64,000 bases of DNA from Plectosphaerella cucumerina (lineage: Eukaryota > Ascomycota > Sordariomycetes > Glomerellales > Plectosphaerellaceae). The DNA is taken from positions 1,922,001 through 1,986,000 of the forward strand of contig JAGPXD010000004.1 in assembly GCA_020746995.1 (NCBI GenBank), in the 5' to 3' direction. Below the pieces are notes generated by a model that made no database searches, had not been told where the DNA came from, and worked only from the letters and a program-made list of their open reading frames with translations. Every line of letters begins with the position of its first letter. Position 1 is the stretch's first letter. The translations under genes and the position numbers were made by a program. Positions 1 through 10,964 of this stretch are shown one piece after another.

Positions 1-270
1 CCCTGGAGGGTCTGGGGGAAGTAGCCGAAGATGTCGTAGATGACGAGGATTCCCTTCTTCGCGTCCGAGGGCCCGGTGGCGTCTGTGCGAGGGAGTCTGT
101 CAGTGCCCGCATTGATGGTCAGAAAGAGGGGGAGGGGGAGGGGTCGAACAGGTCTTCAGGCCGGAAATCTCCTCGTAGTCGCCCTTGTTGTCGTAGCCCT
201 TGGAGATGACGGGGGGGACGTTGCAGCAGGCCTGGCTGTGGCCGTGCTGGGCGGGCATGGTGGAAGACAT
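1..270 (-). CDS. Dienelactone hydrolase family protein, 5' part (cut by window edge)
   Basis: This is the start of a minus-strand gene that runs off the left edge. Exon 1 is 270-150 (ATG at 270, 40 codons plus one base), the intron is 149-83 (67 bp, ending CACAG), and exon 2 runs from 82 leftwards. The joined protein begins MSSTMPAQHGHSQACCN, continues into GLKTYATGPSDAKKG, and then reads ILVIYDIFGYFPQTLQG. The T/AC codon split gives a Tyr that fits the family. The ACCN...PPV start and the GxLVIYDIFG strand are typical of fungal dienelactone hydrolase-like alpha/beta hydrolases (the yeast Aim2 group), in which a Cys-His-Asp triad follows further downstream. Those catalytic residues lie outside the window, so activity cannot be judged. 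The substrate in fungi is mostly unknown. Confidence 0.85.
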
Positions 271-1322
271 GTTGGCAGGTTGGTGGTCAATGGACTGTGG
301 TGGTGATAGCAGAGGTGGTGTTAAGTGAGGATTGGTGTGTTGGAGCTTGCGGGGAGTTGGACCTGGGAGGGGACTCGCCCTAAAAAGGGCGACTCGGAGA
401 TAACATGGAATGGATGACGAAAGTGCGACGACTGCACTGCATTTTCCTGCACTAGATCAGGCTGGAGTAAGTATTAGCAATCACCGCTACTACGACTCGG
501 TCACTACCTAATCTGCCATTGCTATCCCACTATTCGCCGGCAGATGAAGGACCTTCGGGGCGGGGACGGGGAGCTCAAACACTGGACGGCTGAAGAGTGT
601 CGCATTTGCGTCTCTCGGGGCCGGACAAGTGAGGATATCTTGAGCTCTACCAATAGTGATGTCACCCTTCCTACCCCTCCCACGCCCGTTCGGGCTAGTG
701 CGGGGAGCTACGGCGAGCTACCCCGCCAATGACCGGCGTTCGGCATCGGAACCTCTCTGGACGCCATCCCCGGGCCATCCGCCGGTTCATCCCAAATGAT
801 TTTTACCCTGCCAAGGATCGCGATGTCCCGAGCCGGAGCGGCTTGAAATGTTTGTCAGCGTAGACGTCCTGTCTAAGACGAGGTTGCGGGACGGCGCAAC
901 GAGTGCACCGCAGGCGCGCGTCTCACGGCTCGAATGTCCGGTTCGACCCGGTGTGCTGGGTTCGGTCTGAGATGTGATGAAGAGTTCGGGTAGGTTTCTG
1001 TGATGATATGTGACACGCGGAGAATTTCTGGTAACAAATACAAGGGAAATTTGAGATATGATATTATGAGACGGCAGGTACATCGATCGCTCTTCCCCTA
1101 GAAGGGCAGTTTGTACCTGCCTGCCTTGGACCGGGCATGTCTATCCTTCCCGTTTGATCCACCTCGACTGTCGCGGAAGCTGCGACTGTGGCGAGCCTGC
1201 CCAAGTTGGCGCAGGCACGAAATCCCCCCTTTTTTTCTCCTTCTGCCGGGTGACAATCTGACCTAGACCTCCCGTCGATCCACCTCCAGCTTCCAACACC
1301 CAACTTCACATCGGTCGTGTCC
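271..1322. other. Intergenic: 5' flank of dienelactone hydrolase gene and 3' flank of Nudix gene
   Basis: About 1.05 kb with only short open frames on both strands. None has a recognisable domain or a splice-site arrangement that would extend it. The part next to 270 should hold the dienelactone hydrolase promoter. I see nothing else specific. Confidence 0.5.
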
Positions 1323-2132
1323 CTACTCGGACCTCCTCAGATCGCAGAGCGCCTTCTCCACGGCCTTCCTCTCCTCATCATACCAAAGCCTCTCCAGCGC
1401 GTCCTCGTATTCGATCCAGTACACCTCGTGCTTCGCCGCGTCTTCCGGCCGCTGCTCTCGGGGTTGCGCCGTGCTGTCTGCTTCAGCCGCGAAGTAGAAG
1501 ATCATCTTGAGCGCCTGCGTCTGCGCGTCGTACCAATGCGAGCACGCTATCGGCTCCTTGTTCGGTATTCCCCGCGTCAGCCCCTTTTCTGGGACTTGGT
1601 CGCCGTCCACGTCGACAAGCTCGTCCTTGGGCGCTGACGATGTTGCTGCTGCCGATGGCGGTGTCGACGCTGATGCCGACGCAGACGCCGCTGTCTTGCT
1701 CGTGCCGTTGGTTGCGCCATTGATCTTGTTGTCGCTCGCGTCGACGGTTGTATCCTGGGTCGTGATCACTGCGCGGATGATCGGCGCAGCTACATGAACG
1801 GGAGTCGACCTCGTCGGGACCTCCAGCTCCAACGGCTGCACATCGTACCCCGTCTCCTCCAGCGTCTCGCGGATCGCCGTGAAGGGGAGACGGTCCTCAC
1901 CGATGTCCTTCCGGCCTTTGGGAAGCTGGTAGATCCCGTTGGGCTTGTTGTAAACGAGCAACACTTTGCCCGCCTTTCTGTCCAGCGTCACCGTACCGCA
2001 GCTGATGATGAAGCGGTGCGAGGGCAGGAAACGACTCTCGGAAGTGAGCGCCCTCTCGGCCAGGGGTGAAGGATTGTTGTCGGGCAGAGCCGAGCGCGCC
2101 GGTGCGAGCTGGCCCCCATTCGTCTGCGACAT
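1323..2132 (-). CDS. Nudix hydrolase
   Basis: A single-exon gene of 269 residues. The frame is open upstream of 2132, but the ATG there (MSQTNGGQ) is the sensible start because the upstream codons show no conserved character. Nudix hydrolases cleave nucleoside diphosphates linked to another group. The Nudix box lies at about residues 73-95 (GRKDIGED...RETLEETG), with the RExxEE metal-binding core intact. One extra residue sits between the first Glu and the RE pair compared with the textbook spacing GX5EX7RE. A Ser/Ala/Thr-rich insert at about residues 125-165 is probably a flexible loop inside the fold, because the sequence after it (ACSHWYDAQTQALKMIFYF) returns to a beta-strand pattern. The substrate cannot be predicted; diphosphoinositol- or ApnA-type activity is possible. 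No targeting signal is evident. Confidence 0.85.
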   Translation of the reverse strand: MSQTNGGQLAPARSALPDNNPSPLAERALTSESRFLPSHRFIISCGTVTLDRKAGKVLLVYNKPNGIYQLPKGRKDIGEDRLPFTAIRETLEETGYDVQPLELEVPTRSTPVHVAAPIIRAVITTQDTTVDASDNKINGATNGTSKTAASASASASTPPSAAATSSAPKDELVDVDGDQVPEKGLTRGIPNKEPIACSHWYDAQTQALKMIFYFAAEADSTAQPREQRPEDAAKHEVYWIEYEDALERLWYDEERKAVEKALCDLRRSE

Positions 2133-3602
2133 GACGATGTTGTTACGCCGTATGCTCGATTCGAGGTCCAGTCCACGCAACTTTGGAAGCCAACCTGACT
2201 GGAAACGGGTGCTTTCTGATGGGGCTCGACGAAGGTGGTTCCTCGCGAGGCTTACTTGGCCATTGCCACGACACTGTCGTCTTTTATACAAGAGGGACTC
2301 TGCTCGATAACTCGCACGGCCACCAGTCGACCTGAGGTGAGGTGCGGTGCTCGGCAGCAGGGAGGAGTGAGAACCTTCGGACGCAGTACGCAGCTGCGGT
2401 CTTGGTATTGTCGTCCTTCACCGGTGAGGGACGGGGAGAGAGAAAACGCGGTGTGGCGCTGGCACCGCATTCGGCCACCAAGACACGCAGGACATGGACG
2501 ACGGGCAGCGCACGGCGAGGTCGCCTCCTCCCTCTCTGGTCGGTCACCCGCCCTGCCTTTGGCCTGTTCTGACTGGCGCACGCGCGACGTTCGGTGGCGA
2601 GCAAGCACGCAGCCTGAGTAACGACCGCCAGAGATGTCGACTGGCCGTACCATGAAGGGGTGTTTCTCCTTCAGCCGGTCCCGGGATGACAGGCAGCGGG
2701 TGCGCAGGGATTCATGCAAGCAGCAGCGCCTGGGAGGTATGTATCATGCTGTGCTTTGCTGTCGAGTCGATCGGCCAACCCCCCCGGGGTCCTGGGCCGG
2801 CTAGGGGGCGGGTTTTAATCCCCGAGCTGAACCGTCGACGACGGGTCGACCACGAACAAGGAGAGAGCGGGCGACCGAGAGAGCACAACACCACTCCAAA
2901 GCTTAGCATGCATACCCCTGAGTACTTCAGGCGCTCAAGGGGGTCGGACGCGCCGCCCCCGGGCCCCGGATTTGCCCTGACGCCCCGTCATGCGCACCGG
3001 GAAGGGGGCAAGCGAGGCGTTAGCCCGCAGCCGACGCTGGCGCGGAACCGCTCACCGGATGCGCTGAGCACCTGGCACACCCCTTACAGCCCTCACCGGT
3101 CTGGCTCATCAGGCAGGGCGGCCATGCAGCCGGCCGTATCCTACGGCATCGCGGCCTGAGACAGAGGCAGGGTGAGAGAGAGGGTGGCAGGGTGGGTGGC
3201 GACGCCCAGCGCTGGGTTGCATGGTGTCCCGCCCGGCAAACAGCGCGTGCCGCCAATCACCGCCCGCGCCGCGGCCGCTGGGGAACCTCTTCAGGCAGGA
3301 TTCGGGTGGCCATGCCATGCCACGCGCGCCTGTGCGACTGAGCGTTCTTCCCCGGGAGAGACAAGCAAGGCCGGGCTTGACGGGCAAGGACGGGGTGGCC
3401 CAGGAGCCAGGTTGGGGTTGGTTTGCCCATCCTCCCTTTCCCCCCCTCCTTCCATCGGATGCCTGTCCGGAACCGTTTCCGTAGCCCGCCCGGGGTGGTT
3501 ATGCAAGTCTCATGCAGGTGTGTCTCATGTCTCTTTTCTGATTGCTCTGCGGGCAGCCTTTCCTTCTTTCTAAACAGAGATAGCCACAGGTACAAGAAAA
3601 GA
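2133..3602. other. Intergenic: Nudix promoter side and MCC-beta 3' flank
   Basis: About 1.5 kb between the start of the Nudix gene and the stop codon of the carboxylase gene, both on the minus strand. The open frames here are short, overlap on both strands and have irregular composition. I see no gene. Confidence 0.5.
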
Positions 3603-5590
3603 TTACATCCTGAAGACGCCGAACCTGGTCTCCCCCGCCTTGACCTCGTTGCGTCCTGTCATGGCCGCCCTCAGGCCCAGGCCAAGATACCGCCGCGTCT
3701 CCTGCGGCGGGATGATGCCATCGTCCTGCAGAGTGCGTGTCAGCCCTCACCGTGTTCTGGAAGCGAAGACCCAATGCGGGAGGATGGAAGAGGGTGGGGG
3801 AAGGGGCACGGGAGGGAGGAGCGGAAGAAGAAAGGGGAAACAGGAAAAGGGGGTGGGGGGAAGGAAGTGCAGAAGGAGCAGGAGGAAGACTCACCCATAA
3901 CCTCGCAGACGAGTACGTCGCGTCGCTCTCCTTCTCGATGCGGTCCTTCAGCGCCGGGTCCGCCTTGCCCACCGTCTCCATGACGGCCGACAGCTGCTCG
4001 CTGCCCATGACGCCGATACGGGCGTTTGGCCACATCCACAGGAAGCGCGGGCTGTAGGCGCGGCCGCACATGCCGTAGTTGCCGGCGCCGTAGCTGCCGC
4101 CGACGACGACGGTGAACTTTGGCACGTCGGCGCAGGCGACGGCCGTGACGAGCTTGGCGCCGTGCTTGGCGATGCCGCCGCGCTCAGCGTCGGAGCCGAC
4201 CATGAAGCCCGAGATGTTCTGGAGGAAGACGAGGGGGATGCCGCGCTGGGTGCAGAGCTCGACAAAGTGGGCGCCCTTTTGGGACGACTCGGCGAAGAGG
4301 ATGCCGTCGTTGGCGACGATGCCGACCTTGTAGCCGTGGATGCTCGCGAAGCCCGTCACGAGGGTGGTGCCGTAGTCGCGCTTGAACTCGGAGAACTCGG
4401 AGCCGTCGACGATGCGGGCGATGACCTCGCGGATGGGCAGGGGCTTGCGGAGGTTGGTGCTGGCGATGCCCAGGAGCTCCGAGGGGCTGTAGAGGGGCTC
4501 GGCAAAGTCGGCGGCCGGGGCGGGCGTGGCGGGCGAGCGGGCGGGCCAGTTGAGGTTGGCGACGGAGCGGCGGGCGAGGGTGATGGCGTGGGCGTCGTCG
4601 ACGGCGAGGTAGTCGGTGACGCCCGAGACGGACGAGTGCATCTTGCCGCCGCCGAGCTCCTCGGCGGAGATGACCTCGCCGGTGGCGGCCTTGACGAGGG
4701 GCGGGCCGGCGAGGAAGATGTGGCCCTGCTCGCCGACGATGATGCTCTCGTCGCTCATGGCGGGGACGTAGGCGCCGCCGGCGGTGCAGGGGCCCATGAC
4801 GACGGAGATCTGGGGGATGCCCTGGGAGCTCATGCGGGCCTGGTTGTAGAAGATGCGGCCGAAGTGGTCGCGGTCGGGGAAGACGTCGGACTGGTGGGGG
4901 AGGTTGGCGCCGCCGCTGTCGACCATGTAGATGCAGCTGGGGGGGAGTCAGTGTCGGTTACAAGCAAACCCTCAGAAGGGAGGGAGGGACTCACGGCAGC
5001 TTGTTCTCCTGGGCCACGGCCTGGGCGCGCAGGTGCTTCTTGACGGTGATGGGGTAGTACGTGCCGCCCTTGACGGTGCTGTCGTTGGCGACGATGACGC
5101 AGGTGACGCCTTCAACAACACCGACACCCGTGATGATGCCGCCCGACGGCACCTCGGCCTCGGGGTAGAGCTCATGGCCCGCGAGAGGCGAGAGCTCGAG
5201 GAAGGTGGTGCCCGGGTCGACGAGGGCGGTGACGCGGTCGCGCGGCAGCATCTTCTTGCGGGCGACGTGCTTCTCCCTGGCCTTTGCCGAGCCGCCCTGG
5301 TGCGTCCGCCGGGTGAGCTCCTGCATGCGGGCCATGACCTCGGCCATGCCCTGCTCGTTCTCACGGTACTCGGGCGAGCTGGGGTCGACGCTGCTCTGGA
5401 TCAGGGAGACGGCGGCGGCCTGGTGCGAGGGCGTGAAGGTCGCTGCTGTGCGGGTTTCCCGGCGGCAGCGCGGGAGGAGGCGGGGGGAGGAGGAGGAAGC
5501 CGCGGCGAGGCGAGGGCCGCCGGCGGCGGCGCGCGAGAGGTGGCGGGAGAGGGCGAGCATGTCCCTCGATGATCTTGAGACAGACATCAT
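3603..5590 (-). CDS. mccB: 3-methylcrotonyl-CoA carboxylase, beta (carboxyltransferase) subunit
   Basis: Three exons: 5590-4995, 4936-3895 and 3725-3603, with introns of 58 bp (4994-4937) and 169 bp (3894-3726). Together they encode 586 residues. The subunit transfers carboxyl groups from biotin to 3-methylcrotonyl-CoA in mitochondrial leucine breakdown. The first 40-50 residues are rich in Arg, Ser and Ala and lack acidic residues, as expected for a mitochondrial presequence. The N-terminal carboxyltransferase half includes GGTYYPITVKKHLRAQ, CIYMVDSGGANLP and MGPCTAGGAYVPAMSDE. The C-terminal half includes LVFLQNISGFMVG and GGSYGAGNYGMCGRAYSP, both typical of MCC-beta rather than propionyl-CoA carboxylase. 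The last exon (DDGIIPPQETRRYLGLGLRA) restores the usual C-terminus after W, which confirms the 169-bp intron. The gene is transcribed away from isovaleryl-CoA dehydrogenase. The alpha (biotin) subunit gene is not in the window. Confidence 0.95.
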
Positions 5591-5965
5591 TGGGTTGTGA
5601 CGGATTGAGGTTGTTGAATTGATCTCTCTACGTGTCGCGTTCGGCGATGCTGAAGATATTCAATGGCTGTCGCTGGGAGGCTTAGCCGGCATGTTCGCTT
5701 GCTGGCGGGATAAGGTGTCGCGAGGCACAGCCTGTGACGTCTCGGTCGAGCCCGAGGGAGAGCCGAGCCGGCGGTAGCCGCGCTCAGCCGAGGCATTCTG
5801 GCAATTTGGTGATCTCACTGGGCGACACACACCAAGAAGCTCTGGACTTCTCGGCTTCAACTTTTCGATATTCTCCCATCGCTTTATTTCGACATCTTCC
5901 ACTGTCGCAGGATTAGCAGATTGATCACTTCTTCTCACCTCTCATCCCGACAGACCTCACACAAC
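5591..5965. promoter_or_regulatory. Shared divergent promoter of MCC-beta and isovaleryl-CoA dehydrogenase
   Basis: A 375-bp gap separates two divergent start codons of the same pathway, so it must contain the 5' UTRs and promoters of both genes. CCGAGG (CCTCGG on the other strand) occurs at 5752-5757 and 5788-5793. This core is known from FarA/FarB-regulated catabolic genes in Aspergillus. Closely spaced CGG/CCG triplets at about 5762-5782 (CCGAGCCGGCGGTAGCCGCG) resemble a Zn2Cys6 factor target. A GATA core (GGGATAAGG) lies at about 5707-5715. These are motif matches only; binding is inferred. Confidence 0.6.
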
Positions 5966-7306
5966 ATGTCCAGCATCAGACTGTTCAGGACGCTGGCGAG
6001 GCCGGCAGCCCGTCAATTGACACGGCAGACCCTCGTCGCCACCACAACCCCCGTCCGACACCACTCCCAGAAACACCCCGCCGGGTTCGAGCCGCCCACC
6101 GAGGCCGACCTCACGGAGCTGCGCGAGCGCGTGCAGGAGTTCACGCGGCGCGAGATGACCGAGGAGGTGGCCGCCCGCACCGACCAGACCAACGCCTTCC
6201 CCAACGAGATGTGGCCCAAGCTGGGCGAGGCGGGCTTCCTCGGCATCACTGCTGACGAGGACGTCGGCGGCCTGGCCATGGGCTACCAGGCGCACTGCAT
6301 CGTCATGGAGGAGCTCTCGCGCGCCTCGGGGTCCATCGCCCTCAGCTATGCCGCCCACTCGCAGTTGTGCGTCAACCAGCTGCAGCTCAACGGCAACCCC
6401 GACCAGAAGAAGCGGTACCTCCCCGGCCTCATCGCCGGCACCAGCGTCGGCGCCCTCGCCATGTCCGAGTCCGGCTCCGGCAGCGACGTGGTCAGCATGC
6501 GCACGACCGCCAGCAAGGTCGACGGCGGCTACCTGATCAACGGCTCCAAGATGTGGATCACAAACGGCCCGGACGCCGACGTCATCGTCGTCTACGCAAA
6601 GACGGAGCCTACAAAGGGCTCCAAGGGCATGACGGCCTTCATCGTCGAGACGGCCCAGGAGGGCTTCAGCTGCGCGCGCAAGCTGGACAAGATGGGCATG
6701 CGCGGCAGCAACACGGGCGAGCTCAACTTTGACAACGTCTTCGTGCCCGAGGAGAACGTGCTGGGCAAGGTCAACGGCGGCGTCCGGGTGCTCATGGAGG
6801 GCCTCGACCTCGAGCGTCTGGTGCTGAGCGCCGGGCCCCTAGGCCTCATGCAGACCTCCCTCGACGTCGCCCTGCCCTTCAGCCACCAGCGCAAGCAGTT
6901 CGGCCAGCCCATCGCCCATAACCAGCTCATCCAGGGCAAGCTGGCCGACATGTACACCAAGCTGCAGGCCTCGCGGTCCTACACGTACGCCACAGCTCGC
7001 GCCGTCGACGAGAACGGCCTCATCCGTACTCAGGACTGCGCCGGCGCCATCCTGTATGCTGCTGAGCGAGCCACCGAGTGTGCCCTGGACTGCATCCAGC
7101 TGCTGGGCGGCATGGGTTACGTCGAGGAGATGCCGGCCTCGCGCCTGCTGAGAGAGTAAGTCTTCCTCGTTCGTTTAAATGTGTTCCGAAGCTAACAATC
7201 TGCTTCTTCCAGCGCGAAACTGTACGAGATCGGAGCCGGTACGTCGGAGATTCGCAGGATGGTCATCGGACGGGCCTTCAACAAGGAGTACGCACACCTG
7301 GGTTGA
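5966..7306 (+). CDS. ivdA: Isovaleryl-CoA dehydrogenase, mitochondrial
   Basis: Two exons, 5966-7155 and 7213-7306, with a 57-bp intron (GTAAGT donor) encode 427 residues. The ATG at 5966 (ACAACATG) starts a presequence rich in Arg and Ala (MSSIRLFRTLARPAARQLTR). The enzyme oxidises isovaleryl-CoA to 3-methylcrotonyl-CoA and passes electrons to ETF. Acyl-CoA dehydrogenase signatures are at about 166-174 (AMSESGSGSD) and 378-404 (QLLGGMGYVEE...YEIGAGTSE). The catalytic base of IVD-type enzymes is Glu in the helix GLDLERLVL (E283 here), and the position used as base by other family members is replaced in YEIGAGTSE. This pattern separates IVD from short- and medium-chain enzymes. The product is two steps upstream of, and directly feeds, the enzyme encoded by the divergent neighbour. 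Confidence 0.95.
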
Positions 7307-9834
7307 GCGAAGTCGAGGGAAGAAATGTTCATTGTATCCATCATGACCTGGAGTTTGTGGTTTTTCCTGGACTGTTCGGGGGTTTTCGGAGCATGAGGCG
7401 GATCCCATTGTGGAATATCTGGTGCGGTGACATGCCGTCAAAAATAGACAAGCAACAAGTGACATTGTGCATCTGGAGCAGTGACATCGTGCTGAAGCTG
7501 GCGGATAGCTACTTCCACTGACAAGTCCCAAGATTGTGTCTCGGCTCTGCAGCAGAATCGTGGTGACTGCCGCCATGAGCAACAGGTACGAGTGCAGTAC
7601 CTGAGTGGTGCTCCAGTAGCCAGTGCCGAAATTGCTCCTGAAGAGGCGTCGCACCGCCGTGGGCGGACCCCTGGAACCGCTCAGATGACCACCTCGGACC
7701 GGCCGGACCGGGATGTGGTGTCTCGGGCAACGGCCTCTGAAGCGCCGCGACACCGTGAGGTGCGCGACGGGGGCCGCGGAGCAAAAGTCCAACATGACAG
7801 ACACCGTTCGTCTGTCGTCGGCAAGAACGGTGTCACACCGCTTGTCCCCCACCCCGCCTGGCCAGAATCGTATTTCCTTTTCCCATGGCCGGCTTGGCTG
7901 TGTTCGAAAATGTCTTCTCCCGCCCCTCCGGAAGTGGTCAATCCCACGGTCATCCCACGCGGTGCTGCGGGATGGAGCATTGGCGCAGGAGGGTGTGGTC
8001 GAGGATGAGTCCAGAAGGCGGGGGAGAGAAGCCGGTGCCGGGGGCTTTGGCCTGAACAGCGGGGTGCATGGTCACTGGCATGGCCCCTGAGCGTTCTGTG
8101 TTTTGGCGAGGTGCTGACGGTACAGAAGAGACGGAGGTATCCGAGGGGAAGGCCACCGAGTCGCGGGCTCCGTCTGTCGACCATCCCCATCCATCGCAAA
8201 CCCACAGAACGAGTGCCCTCGTGCCGAGCCTCCCCAAGCTCGGCCTCGTAATCGCATGTCATGGAAGACAAACAGAAACAGCCCTTTACCGCCACGCACA
8301 CCCGTGTTGCAACATCCTTAACGCAGCAGCTGAATTCGGGTGCCAACGTACGAGGTCAAGGACCAACTGCCAATGCCAATGCCACTGCCTCCGCGTGCAG
8401 AGGATCCTTCCAACTTCCAAGGCCTTGGGTGTGTGTGGCAACGTGGAGCCCGTCGCATCTTGGGCGAAGATCCCAGCCGACCGGTCGAGACGGCGCAGGC
8501 TTGGCTTGCCTTTTGGACAGCGTCTGGAACGCCAGGACGCATGCGCCGGCCCCAGATGATCGTGTTATCGAGTGGAGGGCGGAGGGCGGAGCCACAGCAG
8601 GCGTGTCCACTGTCTATTTTCCCATCATCGTGTGGGACTCTGGACAGCGTTCGCCAAAGCTTCTTCGGTGGAACAGCCTGTCGTGATGCCGTGCTGGGAA
8701 CGTCGCCTGTTGAAGGGCCCCTGAACAGGTACTAGCGTCGTCGGATGAGCCACGGTGTGTCGTGGCAGACGGGACGGGACCTAGAGCCTGCCGTCACCGT
8801 CTTGAAGAACTTGAGCTTCCCCTCTCCGACACCCGTTTGTCGTCTCTCGTCTCGCGGTCGGCCGGTCGGTACAGGAGACAAGGCAGCCCAGGCGGTCTCG
8901 TCGGGTCGGTCGGTCGCGTAAGTGTCGCCTCTTCCTCCACCGCATCACATCGCCTGCATGGCCCCCTATGCGACGCCCCGCTCGGCATCGATGCAAGTCC
9001 GCCGGCTGACGGCCGTCCAAGGGATTCCAAGAGGGCAGGGCAGAGCAGGCAGGGCAAGGGCACGGCGCATCCGGCGTGGGTGGACGGACTGGCCAGGACG
9101 CGACCTGGCGACACCTTTCAACTTTCCCCACACCTCCAAGTCGATGTCGTCTCCGCAGCGGTTTGTGATTCCAAATGGGCGTCTCGAGCCTCGAACCGTG
9201 GTCTGGAGGGGCAAGGGTCCATTGTAACGGTAAGCTGGGGTCGAGCAGATGATCAGAAGTTGAGGTCGAACGCGGTCCAGAACGACGATGTTTGGGAGGA
9301 AGCTCCAGAAAAAAAGAGACCCTGAGGTGGAGGTAGGTACAGTAGTGAGCATGCATTAAAGCTCGACGTCCTCCCTCCGAGTCGCTCCTTCCCAGAGTCC
9401 CGTCACAAGCATCCATCTTAGGGAAGTCACCACCAGGACGGTCTTTCCTCCAGTCTTTTCTCCCATCATTTCCTCCTCGTCCACGTATTCTCATAATTAT
9501 CCTCTCTCCCGACACCACGCTTCGTGTCTACCCCTCGTCTTGACATACGTCCTCCCACCGACGATCACCACTCTTTGCACTCCTCAACATCTCGGCCGCT
9601 CCATATTATCCAACGTCATAGCGTGGTGCTATTTGCCTGCTCCCTCGCCGAAACGGGAGCTGTGCCCCAGGGACCGACGATCGCCGGTGGCAAGCTCGCC
9701 CAAGCTACCCCTCCAAACAAAACCTCTGGCCATCCCCCTAGCCTGAGAGCTCCTGTTTCTTCGCAGAGACATCAGCATCATCCTCAATTGGGCCCCGACA
9801 CTCGTCAAGCCCCTACTTACATTCACACATCACA
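7307..9834. other. Intergenic: IVD 3' flank and SDR upstream region
   Basis: About 2.5 kb without a convincing gene. Open frames of up to 245 codons on the minus strand around 8.8-9.5 kb have erratic composition and no domain. The last 450 bases (about 9370-9834) are rich in C and T on the plus strand with CACAATG at the end, a typical fungal promoter and leader for the SDR gene that follows. Confidence 0.5.
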
Positions 9835-10964
9835 ATGTTCCGGCCTGTGAGCACACGTGCGGCCGCCTGCGCCATGCGGGCAGCCGCCAGGCCTCAGTCT
9901 GTCGCCGCCGCCCCGGCCGTGGCTCGCCAGCAGTTCCGCCAGCACCAGCAAACCCGCGGCCTCCGCGTCGGCGCCCCCAGCCTCGACAAGCCCGGTTCCT
10001 ACTCCCGCACCGACCCCGACGTCACCGTCGAGTACCCCGAGGACCACGAGCTTCCTAGCAGCAAGCCCGTCCGCGGCCACGGCGGCGGGTTCGCCAAGCC
10101 CACCCTCGCCAGCTTCTCCCTCGAGGACAAGGTCACCATCGTGACCGGCGGTGCCCGCGGTCTTGGTCTCGTCATGGGCCAGGGCATCTCCTACTCGGGC
10201 GGCCACCTCGCCATCGTCGACCTGAACCTCGAGGAGGCCGAGACCCAGGCCAAGGCCCTCATCGACACTTTCAAGAAGGAGAACCCCGAGGCCGAGAACC
10301 TGCCCCGCGTCACTGCCCACTACGCCGACGTCTCCGACCCCGAGTCGGTCGACAAGTGCATCGCAGAGGTCATCAAGACCCACGGCCGCGTCGACAACCT
10401 CGTCACCTCGGCTGGCTTCACCGAGAACTTTGACGCCGTCAGCTACCCCATCGAGCGCATGCGCAAGCTGTGGGCCGTCAACGTCGACGGCACCTACCTC
10501 TTCGCCACCGCCATTGCTCGCCACCTCATGGAGCGCAAGTCCGCCGGCAGCATCGTCTTCATCGGTTCCATGTCCGGCGCCATTGTCAACGTGCCCCAGC
10601 CCCAGGCGTGAGTACCGCAATTTGCCATGCTACCCCTGGACTCTGTTAACTGACTTTCCTCCCTAGTCCTTACAACGCCGCCAAGGCTGGTGTCCGTCAC
10701 CTGGCCGCCTCTCTCGCCGTCGAGTGGGCCGGCGCCGGCATCCGCGTCAACTGCATCTCCCCCGGCTACATGCTCACCGCCCTGACCGAGAAGATCCTCG
10801 ACGACAACCCAGAGCTCAAGCAGAAGTGGACCTCCCTCATCCCCCAGGGCAAGATGGGCCAGCCCAAGGACCTCATGGGACCTGTGACTTTCCTCCTCTC
10901 CGATGCATCCAGCTACGTCACCGGAGCCGACCTTCGCGTTGACGGCGGCTACACCGTCACCTAA
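9835..10964 (+). CDS. Short-chain dehydrogenase/reductase, D-arabinitol 2-dehydrogenase-like, with N-terminal extension
   Basis: Two exons, 9835-10607 and 10667-10964 (intron 59 bp, GTGAGT...CCTAG), encode 356 residues. Classical SDRs are about 250-270 residues. The extra 95 at the N-terminus begin MFRPVSTRAAACAMRAAARP and are rich in Arg, Ala and Gln, which suggests import into mitochondria. The cofactor motif TGGARGLG is at 104-111. The Ser-Tyr-Lys catalytic set is S247 (GSMSG), Y260 and K264 (PYNAAK). The usual NNAG is replaced by TSAG in LVTSAGFTENFD. ISPGYMLTALT and the C-terminal LRVDGGYTV match polyol-type SDRs (arabinitol, xylulose and sorbose reductases). The polyol assignment rests on overall resemblance and is moderate; membership of the SDR family is certain. 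Confidence 0.85.

Noticed and set aside
1064..1309. Short minus-strand frames next to the Nudix gene (787-1309)
   Set aside because: Arg/Ser/Thr-rich chance frames with no domain; probably Nudix 3' UTR and spacer.
9823..10620. 265-codon minus-strand open frame opposite the first SDR gene
   Set aside because: Antisense shadow of the SDR exon; the plus strand has the full SDR motif set.
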